Origin: Dipteronia dyeriana
Taxonomy: Eukaryota > Streptophyta > Magnoliopsida > Sapindales > Sapindaceae
Length of the DNA: 64,000 bases
NCBI GenBank assembly: GCA_032871835.1
Contig: CM065297.1
Coordinates: forward strand, 17,970,098 to 18,034,097
Direction: 5' to 3'
Position numbers and translations under genes: made by a program. Shown one piece after another: positions 1 to 12,940 of the stretch. The notes under the pieces were generated by a model. It ran no database searches. It was not told the DNA's origin and saw nothing but the letters and a program-made list of their open reading frames with translations. The first letter of the stretch is position 1, and each line of letters begins with the position of its first letter.

Positions 1-269
1 ACTTCTCATGCATGCCATTGAGGCTGGCGTTAATAAGAATATCTCTAGGCTTGAGTCCATACTTTAGGGGTCACTTTCATGTATACATCCCTTCGTTTCA
101 ATCTGTTGCTTTAGATGAAGATTATTTCGTGGCTCGCCCTAAGTTTGTTCTTTCATCTGCTAACCCTCATACTTTTGATTCTATTGATGTTTGCCCAGAT
201 ATGTCGAAGACAGCCAACTCTCATCAAACCTCCAGAACTTCACCCAAAGAAACCGTCCAACTCCCAGAC

Positions 270-3200
270 GATTTAAAGATAATCTCGCAGAAGCTAAAGA
301 TGAAGGAGGTCCCGAGGGAGCGAGGGACACGTATGTTAAAGTATTTTACAAATCACCCTTGCACTTTTGATTACAAAATAAATGTGGTGACTGTTGATGA
401 ACATGAAAAGTTCTGAGATAGGTTTGACCTTTCACGTTCAGTACGACTGTCTTGCAGTGACGAGCACGCTATATGGATTCCTCTTCCCCTGTGCAGTTGC
501 TATTTATGGGCCGTGTTATCCTTTGTTGTCACTTTCCCCATTCAACCCATCATTGCTTGATTCTTAGCAGATGCGATGATTCCCCCCGCTCAGCTGACCC
601 CCAACTCGTACCGGGTGCTGATCAGCTTATGACAGTTATGGAAGAAGATCGGGGCCAAGTACCCCCAAAACCCCCAAGAGATACGTAACTTTTATACCCT
701 GAGGCGGTCTGATATTAGAGGCACCTTCTATCTTCAAGCGACCTCCCCGAGCAGTTGGATTCCCCATGGTTATATAGAAAAACCTATTCCTTCTACATAT
801 ACGGACCACAAAGGTTTTATCTGAACGGTTCCTTTTATCGAATAAATACTGGAAGAACAGTTGATTCTTTATTAGTGGCGACTAGGGCGAGGCTGTGGCT
901 TCTGATCTTACCTATCTGTTGGCTCGGAGCAGTGTCCCGAGGTATTTTTACAGCCTTGAACTTTTGAACAAGGTTGCACCTGTAATGACCCGGGACCAGG
1001 CTAACGTTGTGGTTAAGGTGGCTCAGACTTCTTGGGAGGTCAGAGACCGCTGTAATTTGTATGCTGAAAAGGAACTGATTGAGCTAGGTCTTTTTTCTGA
1101 AATCTTTGCCCGACGCAAACATTGTAGGTCCTCGTTTATATTCTCCTTAACTTTCTTTGTATGTATTTCTTCTTACTGCTTTTCTCAATATTTTTCTTCC
1201 CAGTGTTTGAGATGAACGTCATCGCTGGTGGACAATCCAAAAAGGCTAAAAACCTTAACCGGTTGAGCAGGAGAGTGGTCGCTAATTAGGTGGCTCAGGG
1301 AATTGCTCCCCCCGAACATGACTTAGTGAAACACGTATACGCGTCTGACCATGATTCTTTGATAGTTCTTGTTGGACAGGCTGGAACTAGCAGTCTTGAT
1401 ACCTCTCTTCCATGAGGTAGTTGATGAGGATCGTTTAGGGATAGGTCTGTCCGGGTAAAATCTACCCTAGAGGAATATGACTGAGAGAGGTCTAGCATGG
1501 AGAAATCAAGTCGGTATAGACGAACCAGGGATAAGACAAGTAGGAATAAACCAACCAAGGAGAAGTCTTGTAAGGCCGAGTCTAGCGAAAAGATCCCTGC
1601 TGTAAAGTGGACAAGACTGTGGAAAGATCCTCCGCCCATGAGGCTATTCGTAAAAGAGCAGAGGCTCTGCATGTTACGGACCCGTTACCATCTCAGTCGG
1701 GGGCTAATCTCATCATTCTTGATGAGGAAGAAATGGATGATCAAGAGACCTTGACTGATTTAACTTTACGGGAGCAGCAATCGAAGAAAATATGCAATCA
1801 GTTAGCTGCAACATCTTTCCTCCCATCTGATATGTTCAAGGCAGCTGATCCGGCAATGCCTTTTACTCATCCTGAGCCTTCTCAGGTTTAATCAGATGGT
1901 CCTTCCTCAGATCTGCCCATACGTCACCTAGGGAAGACCCCAAGTAGTTCTTCATTAAATGTCATATAGTCTTTACTGACTCTGACTCTGATGATGGTGG
2001 GCCAAACTCGGAGGAGCAATTTATTGATGAGTAGTTGCTTGATGTCACTAAAGAGCAAGCATTCCTCCCGGTGTTCAAATCTGTAGTTAAAGATGTAAGG
2101 GTGAGCCTATCTAGGAATATCCCCTCTATCACACCTCCTGGGTCCCTTCCTTAGGATGGTGTAAGTGAAGGTCAAACCCTTGATGGAGTAGGGTTTCGAA
2201 GCCTCTACAACTGTTTCTCAGGATGGAGATGGTGCTGAAGCTTCAAAGATGTAAAATGTTACAGGCCCCACCATTCCAGCGGTACCCCAGACCACTGCCA
2301 CTTCCAACCATGATGAACCTACTGATTTAGCTTTCCTAGCTGCTCCTGTCTCTGGGTCTTCTCATCTTCCTCGATTGAGTAGCTCTCTCGCTGACCCCAT
2401 TTCCATGCTTCAATCAATCTCAGCTGACGAAAGGTATATATTGAGGATGGATACTGAAGGGAAGCCATAGCCGACAGTGCCTCCGAACGGATCCGTATGA
2501 TCTTCAACAACAGAGTTTTTGAAAGTGCTTCCTACGTTATTTTTTACATGCACGTTAAACGACTTCCTTAATTCTTACTTCTTCTTTTAGGCGGTTAAGG
2601 AGCTAACTCAAGCCTTGGCTGATAAAAAGAAGCAAGCTACTGAGATATCTCAGCTAAAAAAGGTTTTTGCTGAGAAATATGATGCTTTCAAGTCTTCCTC
2701 TGCCAGTGCCTCCAGGGTTAAGCAATTCGAGGAGAAGCTAAATGCCTACGTTGCGACTGAGGTGGCTCTGAGGTAAACCATGGCCAATGTTCAATATAGA
2801 GCATCTGCTGCTGAGACAACCCTTAAAGAGCTTACCACCCGGAATGTTGAGCTAGAGAAAAGGGTCGTGAAGGCAGAGCTGCGAAGTGATAAACTTGAAT
2901 CTAGGGCCATCCTGGCCGAAACAATGGCAGACAAACTCAAAGAGAAGACATGAATTACCTAAAATACCCTTACCTCTGCTCAACAAGTCATGCTTGAGGC
3001 ACAGTATGCTTCTGAGGAGGCTTGGATCCATTATGAGCACCTGACGAAAGACCTGGAGCAGCAACAAGTCAGTGTGGAAGTGCTCTCCTAAAAGAGTAGG
3101 TCAACCCTCGAAGTCTAAAACTTGGATTGCTACAAGAGATCTCCAGCCTTTGATGCTATTATGTTGAGAGAATTCGAGAGAATGCTGACCACTGCTCGAG

Positions 3201-3590
3201 TATTTTTTGGTGGCAAGGAGAGGTCATGGGAGGCCTGTCAAAAGTGGGATAGGACTATCAAGAGACATAAATAAGAGTCCTTAGAGGCCATAACAAATCA
3301 AATGACCAGGTGAAGAGCACATTGTAGACCCATCGGGAAGGATTCTCATCATATGCATCTGAAACTCCCTTCCAAGTCTTCCCTGGTGGCTTTCCATACC
3401 AACGAAGAAAGTGGTGCCCTGACTAAAAGAGTTGGGGCCAGACACAGATTATTCTCCATTCATGGCCGATGACCTAAAAGATCACATCACATGGCCGAAA
3501 TTTGGCTATTTGAGCAAAGACTACGGGGCTGATGACCTCTCTTTTGGTGGATTTGGACCTAGGGGTCTTTCTAGTACTCCAGATGTTTAG
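270..3590 (+). pseudogene. Antisense additional ORF of a Tat-group gypsy element (Transposase_28-like), degenerate
   Basis: Plus-strand coding remnant lying antisense to, and on the 3' side of, the minus-strand pol at 4.7-8.0 kb. From about 444 the translation resembles the plant 'putative gypsy type transposon' domain (PF04195 style), with the run PAQLTPNSYRV followed by QLWKKIGA near 570-650. A second part at about 2,590-3,070 is rich in Lys, Glu, Leu and Ala and reads as coiled coil. The frame ends at a TAG at 3,588-3,590. Two stretches look like introns: one ends in TTCTTCCCAG at about 1,201, the other in a pyrimidine run plus AG just before 2,591. Several stops and frameshifts break it. 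Tat elements (Retand and Grande types) are known to carry such antisense ORFs between pol and the 3' LTR; its function is unknown. The start is unclear because the left part is too decayed. Confidence 0.6.
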
Positions 3591-4751
3591 CCTTCTTTCC
3601 TTACCTTTTGACAGTACGATTGTAACTTTGTATTTTTTTTTACATCAACAAAATCTTTTTGCTTGTTTCTGGATAAATTTTCATTTGTGTTGAACACTTT
3701 GTTGCATAATTGGGATCACTTTGAGACTTCAGTTAGTCTGAGGGACTAATAACCAAGCGTTTTAGGGATGGTTATAACCATTGACTAACTTGAGCTATGT
3801 ATACTGGGTTTTACCAAGTTAACCATTTCGATTGCGACTAAAACCCTTTGATCACATATTCTTATCACGGTTGCTATTATAAGTCAGGCCGAACTATGTG
3901 TAATGCCTTACACCGAGCTGATTGACTTAATCGAAGTCGTTTTACCCTAACGTGGTTGTAGCCATTCCTTGGTTGTTTATTTATTTTTTAGTCGAGCTTG
4001 GTCTGGATACGTCATTTTGAACCAAGTACCTTCAGTGCGGCCATGACTAACTATATTAAGTATATCATCCATACTTTGGCCAAGCAATTATGTATGCCGG
4101 GGTTCATCTCAAGCATCCCCACGGATGAGCCGTTTATGTCTGCCTAGTCAGTGATTTAACACCTAACCAACTTGCTGCCTTTACTTTTATGTCAAACGAT
4201 GTTCTCTTATAGACCATTTGTATGATATCTAATTTATAGACGTTTACCTTTTATCTGTCAACTAAGTCATTGGGATGTCTCCTAATAGTCTGTTGATCAA
4301 GATTCATTGCAATGGGGTGGCTTATATCACTCTATCTTTTCGAGCGCTTGAATTTTACTAGCGACTTTTTCTAGCATGGATATTTTAATCCCTATTCAAC
4401 TCTCGGTGCATCCCATCAAGTTCTTATGGCCTAAAGGTGCCTTAACAGTGTTTCATTATACCCAGTTAGTTTCAGTGAGCATACACTACATTTGCGGCAT
4501 ATGCTTTCTGCCCCCTCACCGGGCCTCCAGAACGTTCCTGTCGAAACTACATGATTCCTATATTTCCTGGGACTGCTTTTGTAAATGAAAGTAAGCTTAG
4601 AACTCCATTCTTGACAATTGTTCTCTCAAAGGGGATTTTATTGAATGCTAAAAAGAAACATCAAATAATCAGCTAACAAAGCAAATCCATCTCTATACTA
4701 AAATGAAACATTAAAAAATGAAAAAAAATCCTAAGGGTAGAACATCTTTTA
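3591..4751. other. Spacer between the convergent antisense ORF and pol of the Tat element
   Basis: About 1.16 kb between the stop of the plus-strand antisense ORF and the stop of the minus-strand pol. It starts with a T-rich stretch that could be the 3' untranslated region of the antisense ORF. I see no protein similarity, RNA gene or repeat in it. Confidence 0.45.
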
Positions 4752-6000
4752 GCACTGTACATTGCATGGTCTGGGTAGCTCGCTCTTTTCTGGTCGGGCA
4801 AAACGGTGTGCTTCATGGCCAGCTAGCTTAACCACTTGGTACAACCCTTCTCACTTATCTGCCAATGATCCAACTGATTTATCCCTCGTATTGGGTGACA
4901 CCCTCCTCAGAATAAGATCTTTGAGCTGGAATCTCCTGTTTCGAACGTGTGAGTTGTAATATCTGGCTGCTCTTTACTGGTAGGCAGCGTTCATTACCCT
5001 TAATTTTTTTCTAATTAGTCTAGGTTTTGTTCTAGCATTTCCACATTTGCTTCGGGAAAGAAGAGTTGTACCCTTGGTGAATTATGAAGTACTTCAACTG
5101 AAATCACTGCTTCTATCTTGAATGCTAGTGAATAGGGGTCTCTCTTGTTGAAGTCCTTTATGTGGTTTGATATGCCCATAAGACTTTATGTAACTTATCT
5201 GCTCAATTCCCCTTCGTAGCATCCAGATTTGCCTTTAAGGTATGCTTGATTATCTTATTTATCGCTTCTGTCTGGCCATTGGTATAAGAATGCTCCGGTG
5301 TGACATAATACTTTTTTATGCCAAAGTCCTAACACATGTTCTTGAAGTTGTCACCATCAAACTGGGTCACGTTGTCCGTGATTATTATGTCTTGGATTTA
5401 AAATCGATAGATAATATTTTTCTTCACAAAACCGGTTGTGTTGGCCTCGTTTATATTAAATAGTGCTTCTGTCTCGACCCACTTTGTGAAGTAGTCCATG
5501 GCTACAACGACGTGTTTTGCTTCTCTTTTGATTGATGTTGGCATTCGACCAATCAAATATATCCCCCACATGGCAAACGGCCAAGGCGATGACAGGTTCT
5601 TCAACTTTTCGGGGGGCCTCTTGATATCATTGGCTATCCTTTGGCAGCTACCCTAATAATCCATAACTACCTGAGCATCTTGGAATAGGGTCGGCTAGTA
5701 GAAACATTGTCTAAGAGTCATATGAGCTAAGCTTTTACCCCCGAAGTAGTTCCCACACAACCCTCCATTGATACTTTCTAATATCTGTCTACCCTCTATT
5801 GGGCAAACACACCTCTGTAAGGCATTTAGAAATCCTCTGATGTCCAATTCTCTTCCAACCATTGAGTATCTGGTAGCTCTATACTTGAGACGTTTTACCT
5901 CGGTTATTTCTTCTGAGAGCGTTCCATTCTCCAGATATTCTCTGATTGGGGTCATCCGAGTGGCATATTTTTCTTCAACCATCCCTACTTCCAATACTTC
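4752..6000 (-). pseudogene. Tat-group gypsy integrase, degenerate
   Basis: Minus-strand integrase of the Tat element. Just after the RNase H comes a decayed HHCC zinc region (near 5,640-5,760) in which the first His reads Tyr (GNYFGG) and one Cys is lost. The catalytic core follows with WGIYLIGRMP and AMDYFTKW (about 5,490-5,570), a TDN triad residue (about 5,370) and NGQTEA (about 5,265). The C-terminal part includes DKWEGLYQVVK and ends LPRPCNVQC then a stop at about 4,752, as in Tat integrases, which end with an LPRPWN-like motif. Stops and frame changes occur at several places between 5,000 and 5,470. In a live element it would insert the cDNA into the host chromosome; this copy cannot be translated through. 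Confidence 0.8.
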
Positions 6001-6099
6001 CCCCTGATCCTTAATGCTCGGCCTCTTGAGCTGAGCAACTAGGATGGTATTTGACCGGATGCTGATAGTAGCCAATGCCAATTTTGACAAAATATCTGT

Positions 6100-6722
6100 C
6101 TTTTCATTCTTCTCTCTCGGGATTTGAGTAATTCTATAAGCCTTAACCTTCCAAGTAACACCATGACGATCTCTAGATAAGCAGCCATGTTGTTGTCCTT
6201 GACCTGATATTTATCCAGGATTTGATTTACCACCACTTACGAATCGCTAAATATCTCTAACTCATTTGCTCCCATTTTCGTGCAAACTCTAAGTCCCACC
6301 AAAAATGCCTCGTATTCGGCCATGTTGCTAATGGATTTGAAGTCAAACCGTAAGGCACATTCTATCTGATCACCTTCTGAGGTGGATATCACTATATCGG
6401 CTCCGCTGCCATGCGTGCCCGATGATCCATCCATATGTAATTTCCAGATAAATTCTTCTTTCTCTTTCAGCATCCTAATAACCTCACCGTTTGGTTCAGC
6501 GAACTCGGTGACTAGGTCGACTACCACTTGCCCCTTTATTACAGCTCTTGGAAAATACGTTAGATCAAACTCACTTTGTTCCACCGCCCATTTTTTTAAC
6601 CTCCCAAACACTTCAGGCTTAGATAAAATATGCTTAAGTGGGTAATCTGTGTAGACCTCGACCTTATGAGCTTGAAAATATGGTCTCAACTTTCTTGCTG
6701 CAGTTACTAGCATCAATGCCAT
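6100..6722 (-). pseudogene. Tat-group dual RNase H region (retroviral-type RNH plus additional aRNH)
   Basis: Minus-strand continuation of pol. The first part (about 6,530-6,722) is the end of the normal Ty3/gypsy RNase H, with VEVYTDYPLKHIL and GRLKKWAVE. About 60 codons on, a second RNase H starts at LHMDGSSG (about 6,430), then AEYEAFLVGLR (about 6,300-6,320) and IFSDS at 6,240, so Asp, Glu and Asp of its active site are kept. The motif order D..E..D and the DGSSG start match the extra archaeal-type RNase H described for Tat retrotransposons. A stop follows directly after SDS at 6,237, and the frame goes on as VVVNQILDKY. RNase H removes the RNA strand of the RNA/DNA hybrid in reverse transcription. 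Confidence 0.8.
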
Positions 6723-6759
6723 ATGTTCGTCTAGTGAGTATCGTGTCTCGGTTGGTATT

Positions 6760-8015
6760 AAAGCCTTACTTGTGTAGTAAACTTGCTTTTATGTCCCATC
6801 ATCCAGCCTAACCAACTCCGACCCTGTTGTTACATCTGTCACCGACAGGTCCAGGTAAATCACTTCTCCTTCAAGTGGCTTAGATAGGATTGGTGCTTTA
6901 CCTAAGTATTCCTCGATCTTTTGGAACGCCTGTTCACATTCATCATTCCATTATACCTCATTGCCCTTCTTGATTGCCTTAAAAAAGGGCAAACACTTCT
7001 CCATGGATTTGTTTATGAATCGGTTCAGAGACGTTAAGCAGCATGTTAACCTTTGAATTTCCTTCAATGTCTTAGGGGACCTCATTTCTTCCAATACCTT
7101 TATTTTTTTTCGGGTTTACTTTGATTCCTCTCTGATAAACCCGGAATCCTAGAAATCTTCCCGAAAGTACCCCAAAAAACACACTTCTTTAGATTGAGCT
7201 TCATGCTGAACTTTCTCAACACCCCGAACGTCTATCTGAGATCTTCTGCATGTTTTTCAAACATTATGCTCAATGTTAGCATGTCATCCATATACACCTC
7301 CATATTTTTGCCGATCTGTCGGGTGAACATCTTATTTACTAGTCTCTGGTAGGTTGCCTCGACATTTTTAAGGCCAAAATGTATAACTTTGTAACAGTAT
7401 AACCCCTGATAAGTTGTGAATGATGTTTTATCTTTATCGGGTTTGAATATTCAGATTTGGTTGTAACCCGAGTCGGCATCCATGAAACTTAATGATTCAT
7501 GACCGGTTGTTGCATCCACCAATTGGCCGATCCAAGGCAAATGAAAGCTTGCTTTACTGAGATCAGTGAAATCCACACACATCTTCTACTGGCCATTCTT
7601 TTTTTTTTACTAACACCACGTTGGCAACCCATTCGGGGTACTTTACTTCCCTTATGGACTCTGCTGCCAATAACTTCTCTATTTCTTCTTTAATGGCCTT
7701 GCTCCTCTCCGGGTTAAACCGTCTTCTCTTCTGGATGACTGGTCTTCGATCGGGATCAACCGCTAAATATTGTGAAATTACCTTTGGGTCAATCCTTGGC
7801 ATGTCTTCGTGTTTCCAAGCTATTCTTTCAGCAAGCTAACCATCCTATCCCAAACGTCCTTCGTTAACCGGGCATTTAATTTTATGATCTGGTCGGGACT
7901 ATCCTCGTTGGTCATGACATCTCCAGTTAGCTCATCTTCCTGTGCCTTTTCGTCTTTCAGGGATATCTCCCTTGGGTTTAGGTCACTTGAATTCGAGTGG
8001 GACCTTTTCCTTTGA
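6760..8015 (-). pseudogene. Tat-group gypsy reverse transcriptase with N-terminal linker, degenerate
   Basis: Minus-strand reverse transcriptase. It opens with the linker ending MPRIDPKVISQYLAVDP (about 7,750-7,802), followed by IQKRRRFNPERSKAIKEEIE, which is typical of Tat and other non-chromovirus gypsy elements. The YMDD active-site box is intact at about 7,280-7,295 (EVYMDDML). The frame is interrupted between about 6,760 and 7,560. Upstream, the 7,810-8,015 stretch still reads as the acidic linker (DSPDQIIKLNARLT). No protease is recognisable between this and the 8.0-8.5 kb remnant, so the protease and most of gag seem to have been deleted. Confidence 0.8.
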
Positions 8016-8507
8016 CCATCATACCTATCTACCTATTCAGGGTAAGTAACTAGTCCATCATACCTCTCTGCATCTTCCCGCGAACCGGACCCCCTATGTA
8101 CCCTAACTTCCTGGTCTTGTTGGCGGTCGCTTCTTCTGTGGGAACATTCCATTTTTTCCATGGCACTCCACCCTATCTCTCCCGGATTTCTGGGGTGCTC
8201 CTGGAGTGGTTACCACTATTTCAAGGCGTACCTTGAGATTCTGGGCTGCCACCGGCGTAGAGAGTTGGTATGTTGAAATCAAATTGACAACAGTTGTTAT
8301 GCTGATTCCCTGTCAAATGGCGTCATCAATGACTTTCCGTAGGGATTCCTGGATTTACCGGAACACGTCTGGGGAAATATCCGCAGTTCCACCTGTGGAT
8401 GTAACGACGTCAGGTCTGATTGATGGTGGGATCCTTGAGCATGGATATTCTCCAGCAGTGCCAACATCAATAGGATTGAGGGCATTAGCATTGCACAGAG
8501 ATAAACT
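8016..8507 (-). other. Gag-side remnant of the Tat element, cut by copia-A
   Basis: A minus-strand stretch with few stops joins the RT linker to the copia-A insertion point. It carries no motif I can name, such as a zinc knuckle or an aspartic protease box. Its position suggests the gag side of the Tat element with an internal deletion. Assigning it to gag is inference. The rest of this element is not visible to the right of copia-A. Confidence 0.35.
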
Positions 8508-10088
8508 TGTTGGGATTATGCTGGATAGCAAGATTATAATAATGTATTTGAAAATCTTTTCATATTAATAAAGTGATTTCTAGGTTACAAATCTTCTAGC
8601 ATTTATAGTTTAATTATTATAATTGTCAAAAGTAAATAATCAAAGGGTCAAAAGACTATGAGAAAAGAAGAATTGTTCATACATCTAGATATGTATGAGG
8701 TAGACACAATTCTTTAGTTAGTCTTGAATAAATTCACAACTTAAGATAAAGGTTGGGTGCCTTTACCTTGTCAAAGTTGTAGATTCTTTTGCTAGCATTT
8801 GAGTGGGATCAAATGTGTTATGATGAGTCTAAAATCATCAAAGTGTGGTGTCTTTGGGTAATAGAATCTAGTGCATTGAGTGCATTGAATTGGATCACAG
8901 TGAAATACTTTATCTAGAATCGTCAATGGATAAAAGTTTTCACTTGAAGACAATCGAAGAGTCTATCTCAATCTTGAGATAAATGATGGACTTATGGTTG
9001 CAAGTGTTATCATTTCAGCTATCGATGTGTACGATTATATAGCATAGTCTATCCTCGATAGTTTGGTGATATTCATTTGTTAATCGATAGAGGACTTCAT
9101 TTATAGATATGGACATCGTGGCTCCATTTATTAAATGAGAGTAGAATATCATCATATGGATGTTTTGAGATATTGGATATTAAATCTTAACGTTAAGTTT
9201 TCAATAATGTATGTTGAAACATGGTTTCTGGACAAGTCAAAATATCCAAATTCAAAATGTGGTCATCTGAGTAAATATGGTAACTTGGAGAGCTATAGAC
9301 GGTCGGTATTCTTCACGTATGCACTTTCTCTATTAAGATTTTCTAGGGTATGAAAGAGAAATATTAACTTATTCTATCTTTATTTAAGAGTTCAATTTTA
9401 GTTCTATAGTGGAATGAATTAAAATTAATAGATCAGACCTAAGTGAATCATTTGTTGATTGTGACTGGGTTGTGTCTATTGGAGCTTAAATTTAGATAGC
9501 CCGCCAAGATCCCCAATCCACACGAACTTGTATGGATCACTTGATATATTCTACCGGACCAATTTATGGGTCCATCTAGAATTATATTAAGGCATGTGGA
9601 CTTGTTTCTTTTTGTAAGAATGTGTCTAGTTCACATGTGGACTTTTTATAAAAGTCCAATGGATTTAATAAAATAAGAAAAATAATATATATACCTATAT
9701 ATTGTCAAGGGCGGCATGGCTAATGTATAAAGGCCTAAATATATTATTTTTTTATTTTTTTATTTAATTAAATGAAAATTAATTAATTCGTTGATTAATT
9801 AATTATTTAATTAAAAGTCAAAATCTTTTCCTAGTAGGAGATGGTCTCCTAATATTTTTATTTATCTATTCAAATTAGGAAGTCTTTAATATGGTTATAA
9901 ATACACTATTTGAGTTGGATTAGGAGTCTTGGTGTAGGAAAGAATTCATTTTGGAAAATGATTCTTGGCCACTAAGCAAATCCACCTAAGGATAAGATTC
10001 ATGCCCACCAATTTAATCCTTCTCAGGAAAGGATTAGGTCTCTTAAACAAAATACAAGTAAATCCTTTTTAGGAGAGGATTTATGAAC

Positions 10089-10102
10089 CTATAAATATAG
10101 GT
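10089..10102 (+). promoter_or_regulatory. Probable TATA box of copia-A LTR
   Basis: The motif CTATAAATATAGG lies about 0.7 kb before the LTR end and just upstream of the GGCCAAG repeats. A pol II start about 30 bp downstream is expected for an LTR promoter. This rests on motif and position only. Confidence 0.45.
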
Positions 10103-10109
10103 TGTATAT

Positions 10110-10340
10110 TTCAGCCAACCTAATTAAATTTCTTCTTGAAAATTTCGGCCAAGCTAAGGTTTTTTTCAAAAGAGAAAAATTCGGCCAAGCAAGAATTCTA
10201 AGAGTAGAATTCGGCCAAGGTATTTTTCTTAGAGAAAATTTCGGCCAAAGGGGAATTTTGAGTGTAGAGAATTTGGTTCTTGCTCTAGATAAATTCTTCC
10301 AACTCAAAATATTGGTGTGTGAGAAATTCGGCAAAGAAGA
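10110..10340 (+). repeat. Imperfect short repeats (TTCGGCCAAG) in copia-A LTR
   Basis: Five to six copies of a motif like AATTTCGGCCAAG, spaced about 30-45 bp apart, lie after the TATA-like box. They open reading frames of about 90 codons on both strands, which I take as a by-product of the repeat and not as genes. Confidence 0.6.
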
Positions 10341-10786
10341 AAATGAAAAAATAACGTTTTGTTTTCGATAGTACACTAGTAGCTTTTACATTAAAAGGTT
10401 TTGTGTACAACATTGAATTAAGGCTCACGCGAGTTTCAATCAAATTAATTGATAATTCACAAGTGACCTAACATTCTGTGTTTTTATTCCTGGAGGATTA
10501 TTGTGACTAACAAAGAAGAATATTTTGTTTGTTTCCATCCTCAGGTATATATAATTAAAGAAAGAGAGCCGACATTCCTAGGTGATTCACGTTCGTGATT
10601 GGATTGGAAGATCTTACGGATTCAATTCGGCGCTTGTTCAATCGTCATGAGAAAAAGGTACGATACTGTTATATACATCAATTAATCTAGGGATAAGGTT
10701 CTTGTTATTATAAAGGGGATTGTTTTTTAAATATATCAAACCCTAATCCTAATTTTTCACGCTTCCATTGCGCGATTTTCCCTACA

Positions 10787-12199
10787 ATTGGTATCAGAGA
10801 CAGGTTGTACCCTTGATTAATTGATATATGTGTTTGTGAATCTTTTTTTTTTTGTATATATGTATATTTTAGAAAGAGATGATACTCTAGGTATTCGCAT
10901 ATATATTTACATTGGAATGTATGGATATATATATATATATAAATGTATGTTTTATATGTGGATTGTTATTGCTCAATTTTGGTCCTAGAATTTCAATGTA
11001 TTTTGTTTTGGGATTGTAACAAGAAGGGTGATCTATCATTGCCATAATTTCCTTCTTGTTAGTTGCAAAAATTTTATTTATTTTGCCATTGTAATAAAAA
11101 TACTGCACTATATTTAATAAATAATAAATAAAAAACTGCAGTATTCTTTTATTTAAAATTCTTCTGTAATACATTCAAGTATCGAAGACTCGAACGTTTG
11201 AAGAATTGAAAGCAACCGGAACAAGTTTGGGACCGTGTGAGCCATAGCAACAAACGTGCGTACGAAGAGCACGCGGCCACATTTGTTGTGGCATGGGCTG
11301 CACACGGCAGCCCCATGAAATCCATGGGCTACGCATGGCAGCCCTTTATGGGGTTGTGGCGTGCGCACGCCCATAGGAGGAAGCCAAGGGTGTGCATGCC
11401 CATGGATGGCAGCCGAGGGAGTCCAAAAGATGAAAGTCGCGTGAAGACTTGTTCGCTAAGAAAGGAGGTTTTTTTTTTTTGTATTCCAAGACATGTAATT
11501 TACTTGCTTTTCTAGGATTGACCAAAATTATAGCTATTTATATTTTTGTAAATATTGTAATGTTTTTCATTGTTTGATAACATGTCATATAGAATAGGAG
11601 TGCCACTCATATATCTCTTTTGGTATGAACATGCATTGAAAGATTTAGATATCTAATTGGCATATAGATAACTTGGTAAATCATTTTATAGAATTCGATC
11701 ACACGCCTTAAACAATTGAGTGAGAGAAGGTGTTTCGGAACACCGCCTCCAAGTTTAGTTGAGCTTTATATTTTGTGTAATAACCTCCCAAGAGGTATTC
11801 ATGAATGGAATTTAGCAAGATACTTCCTTACAAGGATAGACTAGACAATTAGCCCAAACGATATCTACTCCTCAATGAGGGATATTCGTGAGGGATTATA
11901 TTGAAGGTCGATAACTTGGTAACACACTCAATATAATTTTATTAATATCCTCCCAGGAGTTCTTGTTAATAAAATTGCAAGGCTAAAATCGAAAATGTTG
12001 GTTGTTATGTTAACAATTATGTGGGACCTAGTCCAACTAGTAAATGGTACGAACTCCCAAAGGAGGCATGACATTTATGGGTGTTGGATCACCGTTGAAT
12101 TTTACGATTGAATTATCTTATATATAATTCAAGATAAATATTCAAAAGTGCTATATCATGATTGTTTACTTATATAATTTTTGTTATTAAAAGGAAATC
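10787..12199 (+). other. copia-A primer binding site and 5' leader
   Basis: TGGTATCAGAGA at 10,789-10,800 matches the 3' end of plant initiator tRNA-Met and would prime minus-strand synthesis. The 1.4-kb leader that follows has no coding similarity. A GC-richer patch at 11,230-11,440 repeats variants of CATGGGCTACGCATGGCAGCC. Confidence 0.8.
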
Positions 12200-12793
12200 A
12201 TGACCCCATCCCTAATCAACATCCTAAAAGATAATATTTTAACTGATGATAATTATGTCACATGGAAAAGGAATATTGGGTTGTTGTTGCAAGCTGAAAA
12301 GCATAAGTTCATTTTGTATACTCTTAAACCACTTACTCCTACTAATGAATCTACTCAGGAGCAAAGAGATGAGTATCAGCAATGGGAGTCTTCACATGAG
12401 ATAGCTAAATGTTACATTATGGCCACAATTTCCGACTTGTTGCAACAGCAACATGAAGGAATGGAGACTGCTGCCGATATAATGATGTCTCTAGAGGAGA
12501 TATTTTCTATGAGGTCTAGGACGACTAAGAGAGGGGCAATGACTTCTTTCATGAATCTTAGGATGAAACTTGGACAGGCTGTGAAAGATTACATGAAGAA
12601 AGTCATAACACATCTCAACATTGCTGAACTGAATGGTGCTGAGATAGATGGTGAGACAAAAATTGACATGATTGTCAACTCACTATCAGATTCCTTTGAT
12701 CAATTCAAGTTGGACTACACCTTGAACAATAAGAAATGCACCTTGCATGGCCTGATTCAAGATTATCAAAGCACCGAGAAAATCCTTGTGTAA
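12200..12793 (+). pseudogene. copia-A gag (UBN2/retrotran_gag type), truncated
   Basis: An intact 197-codon stretch from ATG at 12,200. It reads as a copia Gag capsid core: LTDDNYVTWKRNI near the start, EEIFSMRSRTTKRGAM in the middle and YMKKVITHLN later, ending STEKILV. A Gag would coat the RNA in cytoplasmic particles. After the stop at 12,793 a Lys-rich tail (12,800-12,920) follows in broken frames, but the CCHC zinc knuckle and the protease Asp-Ser/Thr-Gly box are missing, so part of the gag/protease junction has been deleted. Confidence 0.8.
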
Positions 12794-12940
12794 GGCAAAG
12801 GTTAAGAGATTCATACTGTTAGTAAAGTTGCTACTGTTAAAACCCGTAAAAAAGTCAAGAAACAACAGAAGAAAAATCAACTTGGGCCTAACTAGAAGGG
12901 GTTCCGGGAAAGGAAAAGACTGAATGAGAATGAATTCAAC

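Larger units (their letters stand above)
8508..10786 (+). repeat. copia-A 5' LTR
   Basis: Starts TGTTGGGATTATGCT and ends CCTACA, two bases before the primer binding site, giving about 2.28 kb. The start is defined by the matching start of the 3' LTR at 17,269. A likely TATA box (CCTATAAATATAGG) lies at 10,089-10,101. Just downstream is a run of imperfect repeats around TTCGGCCAAG (10,110-10,340). Confidence 0.85.

Noticed and set aside
10089..10376. Open frames of about 90-95 codons on both strands
   Set aside because: Produced by short GGCCAAG-type repeats in the copia-A LTR.
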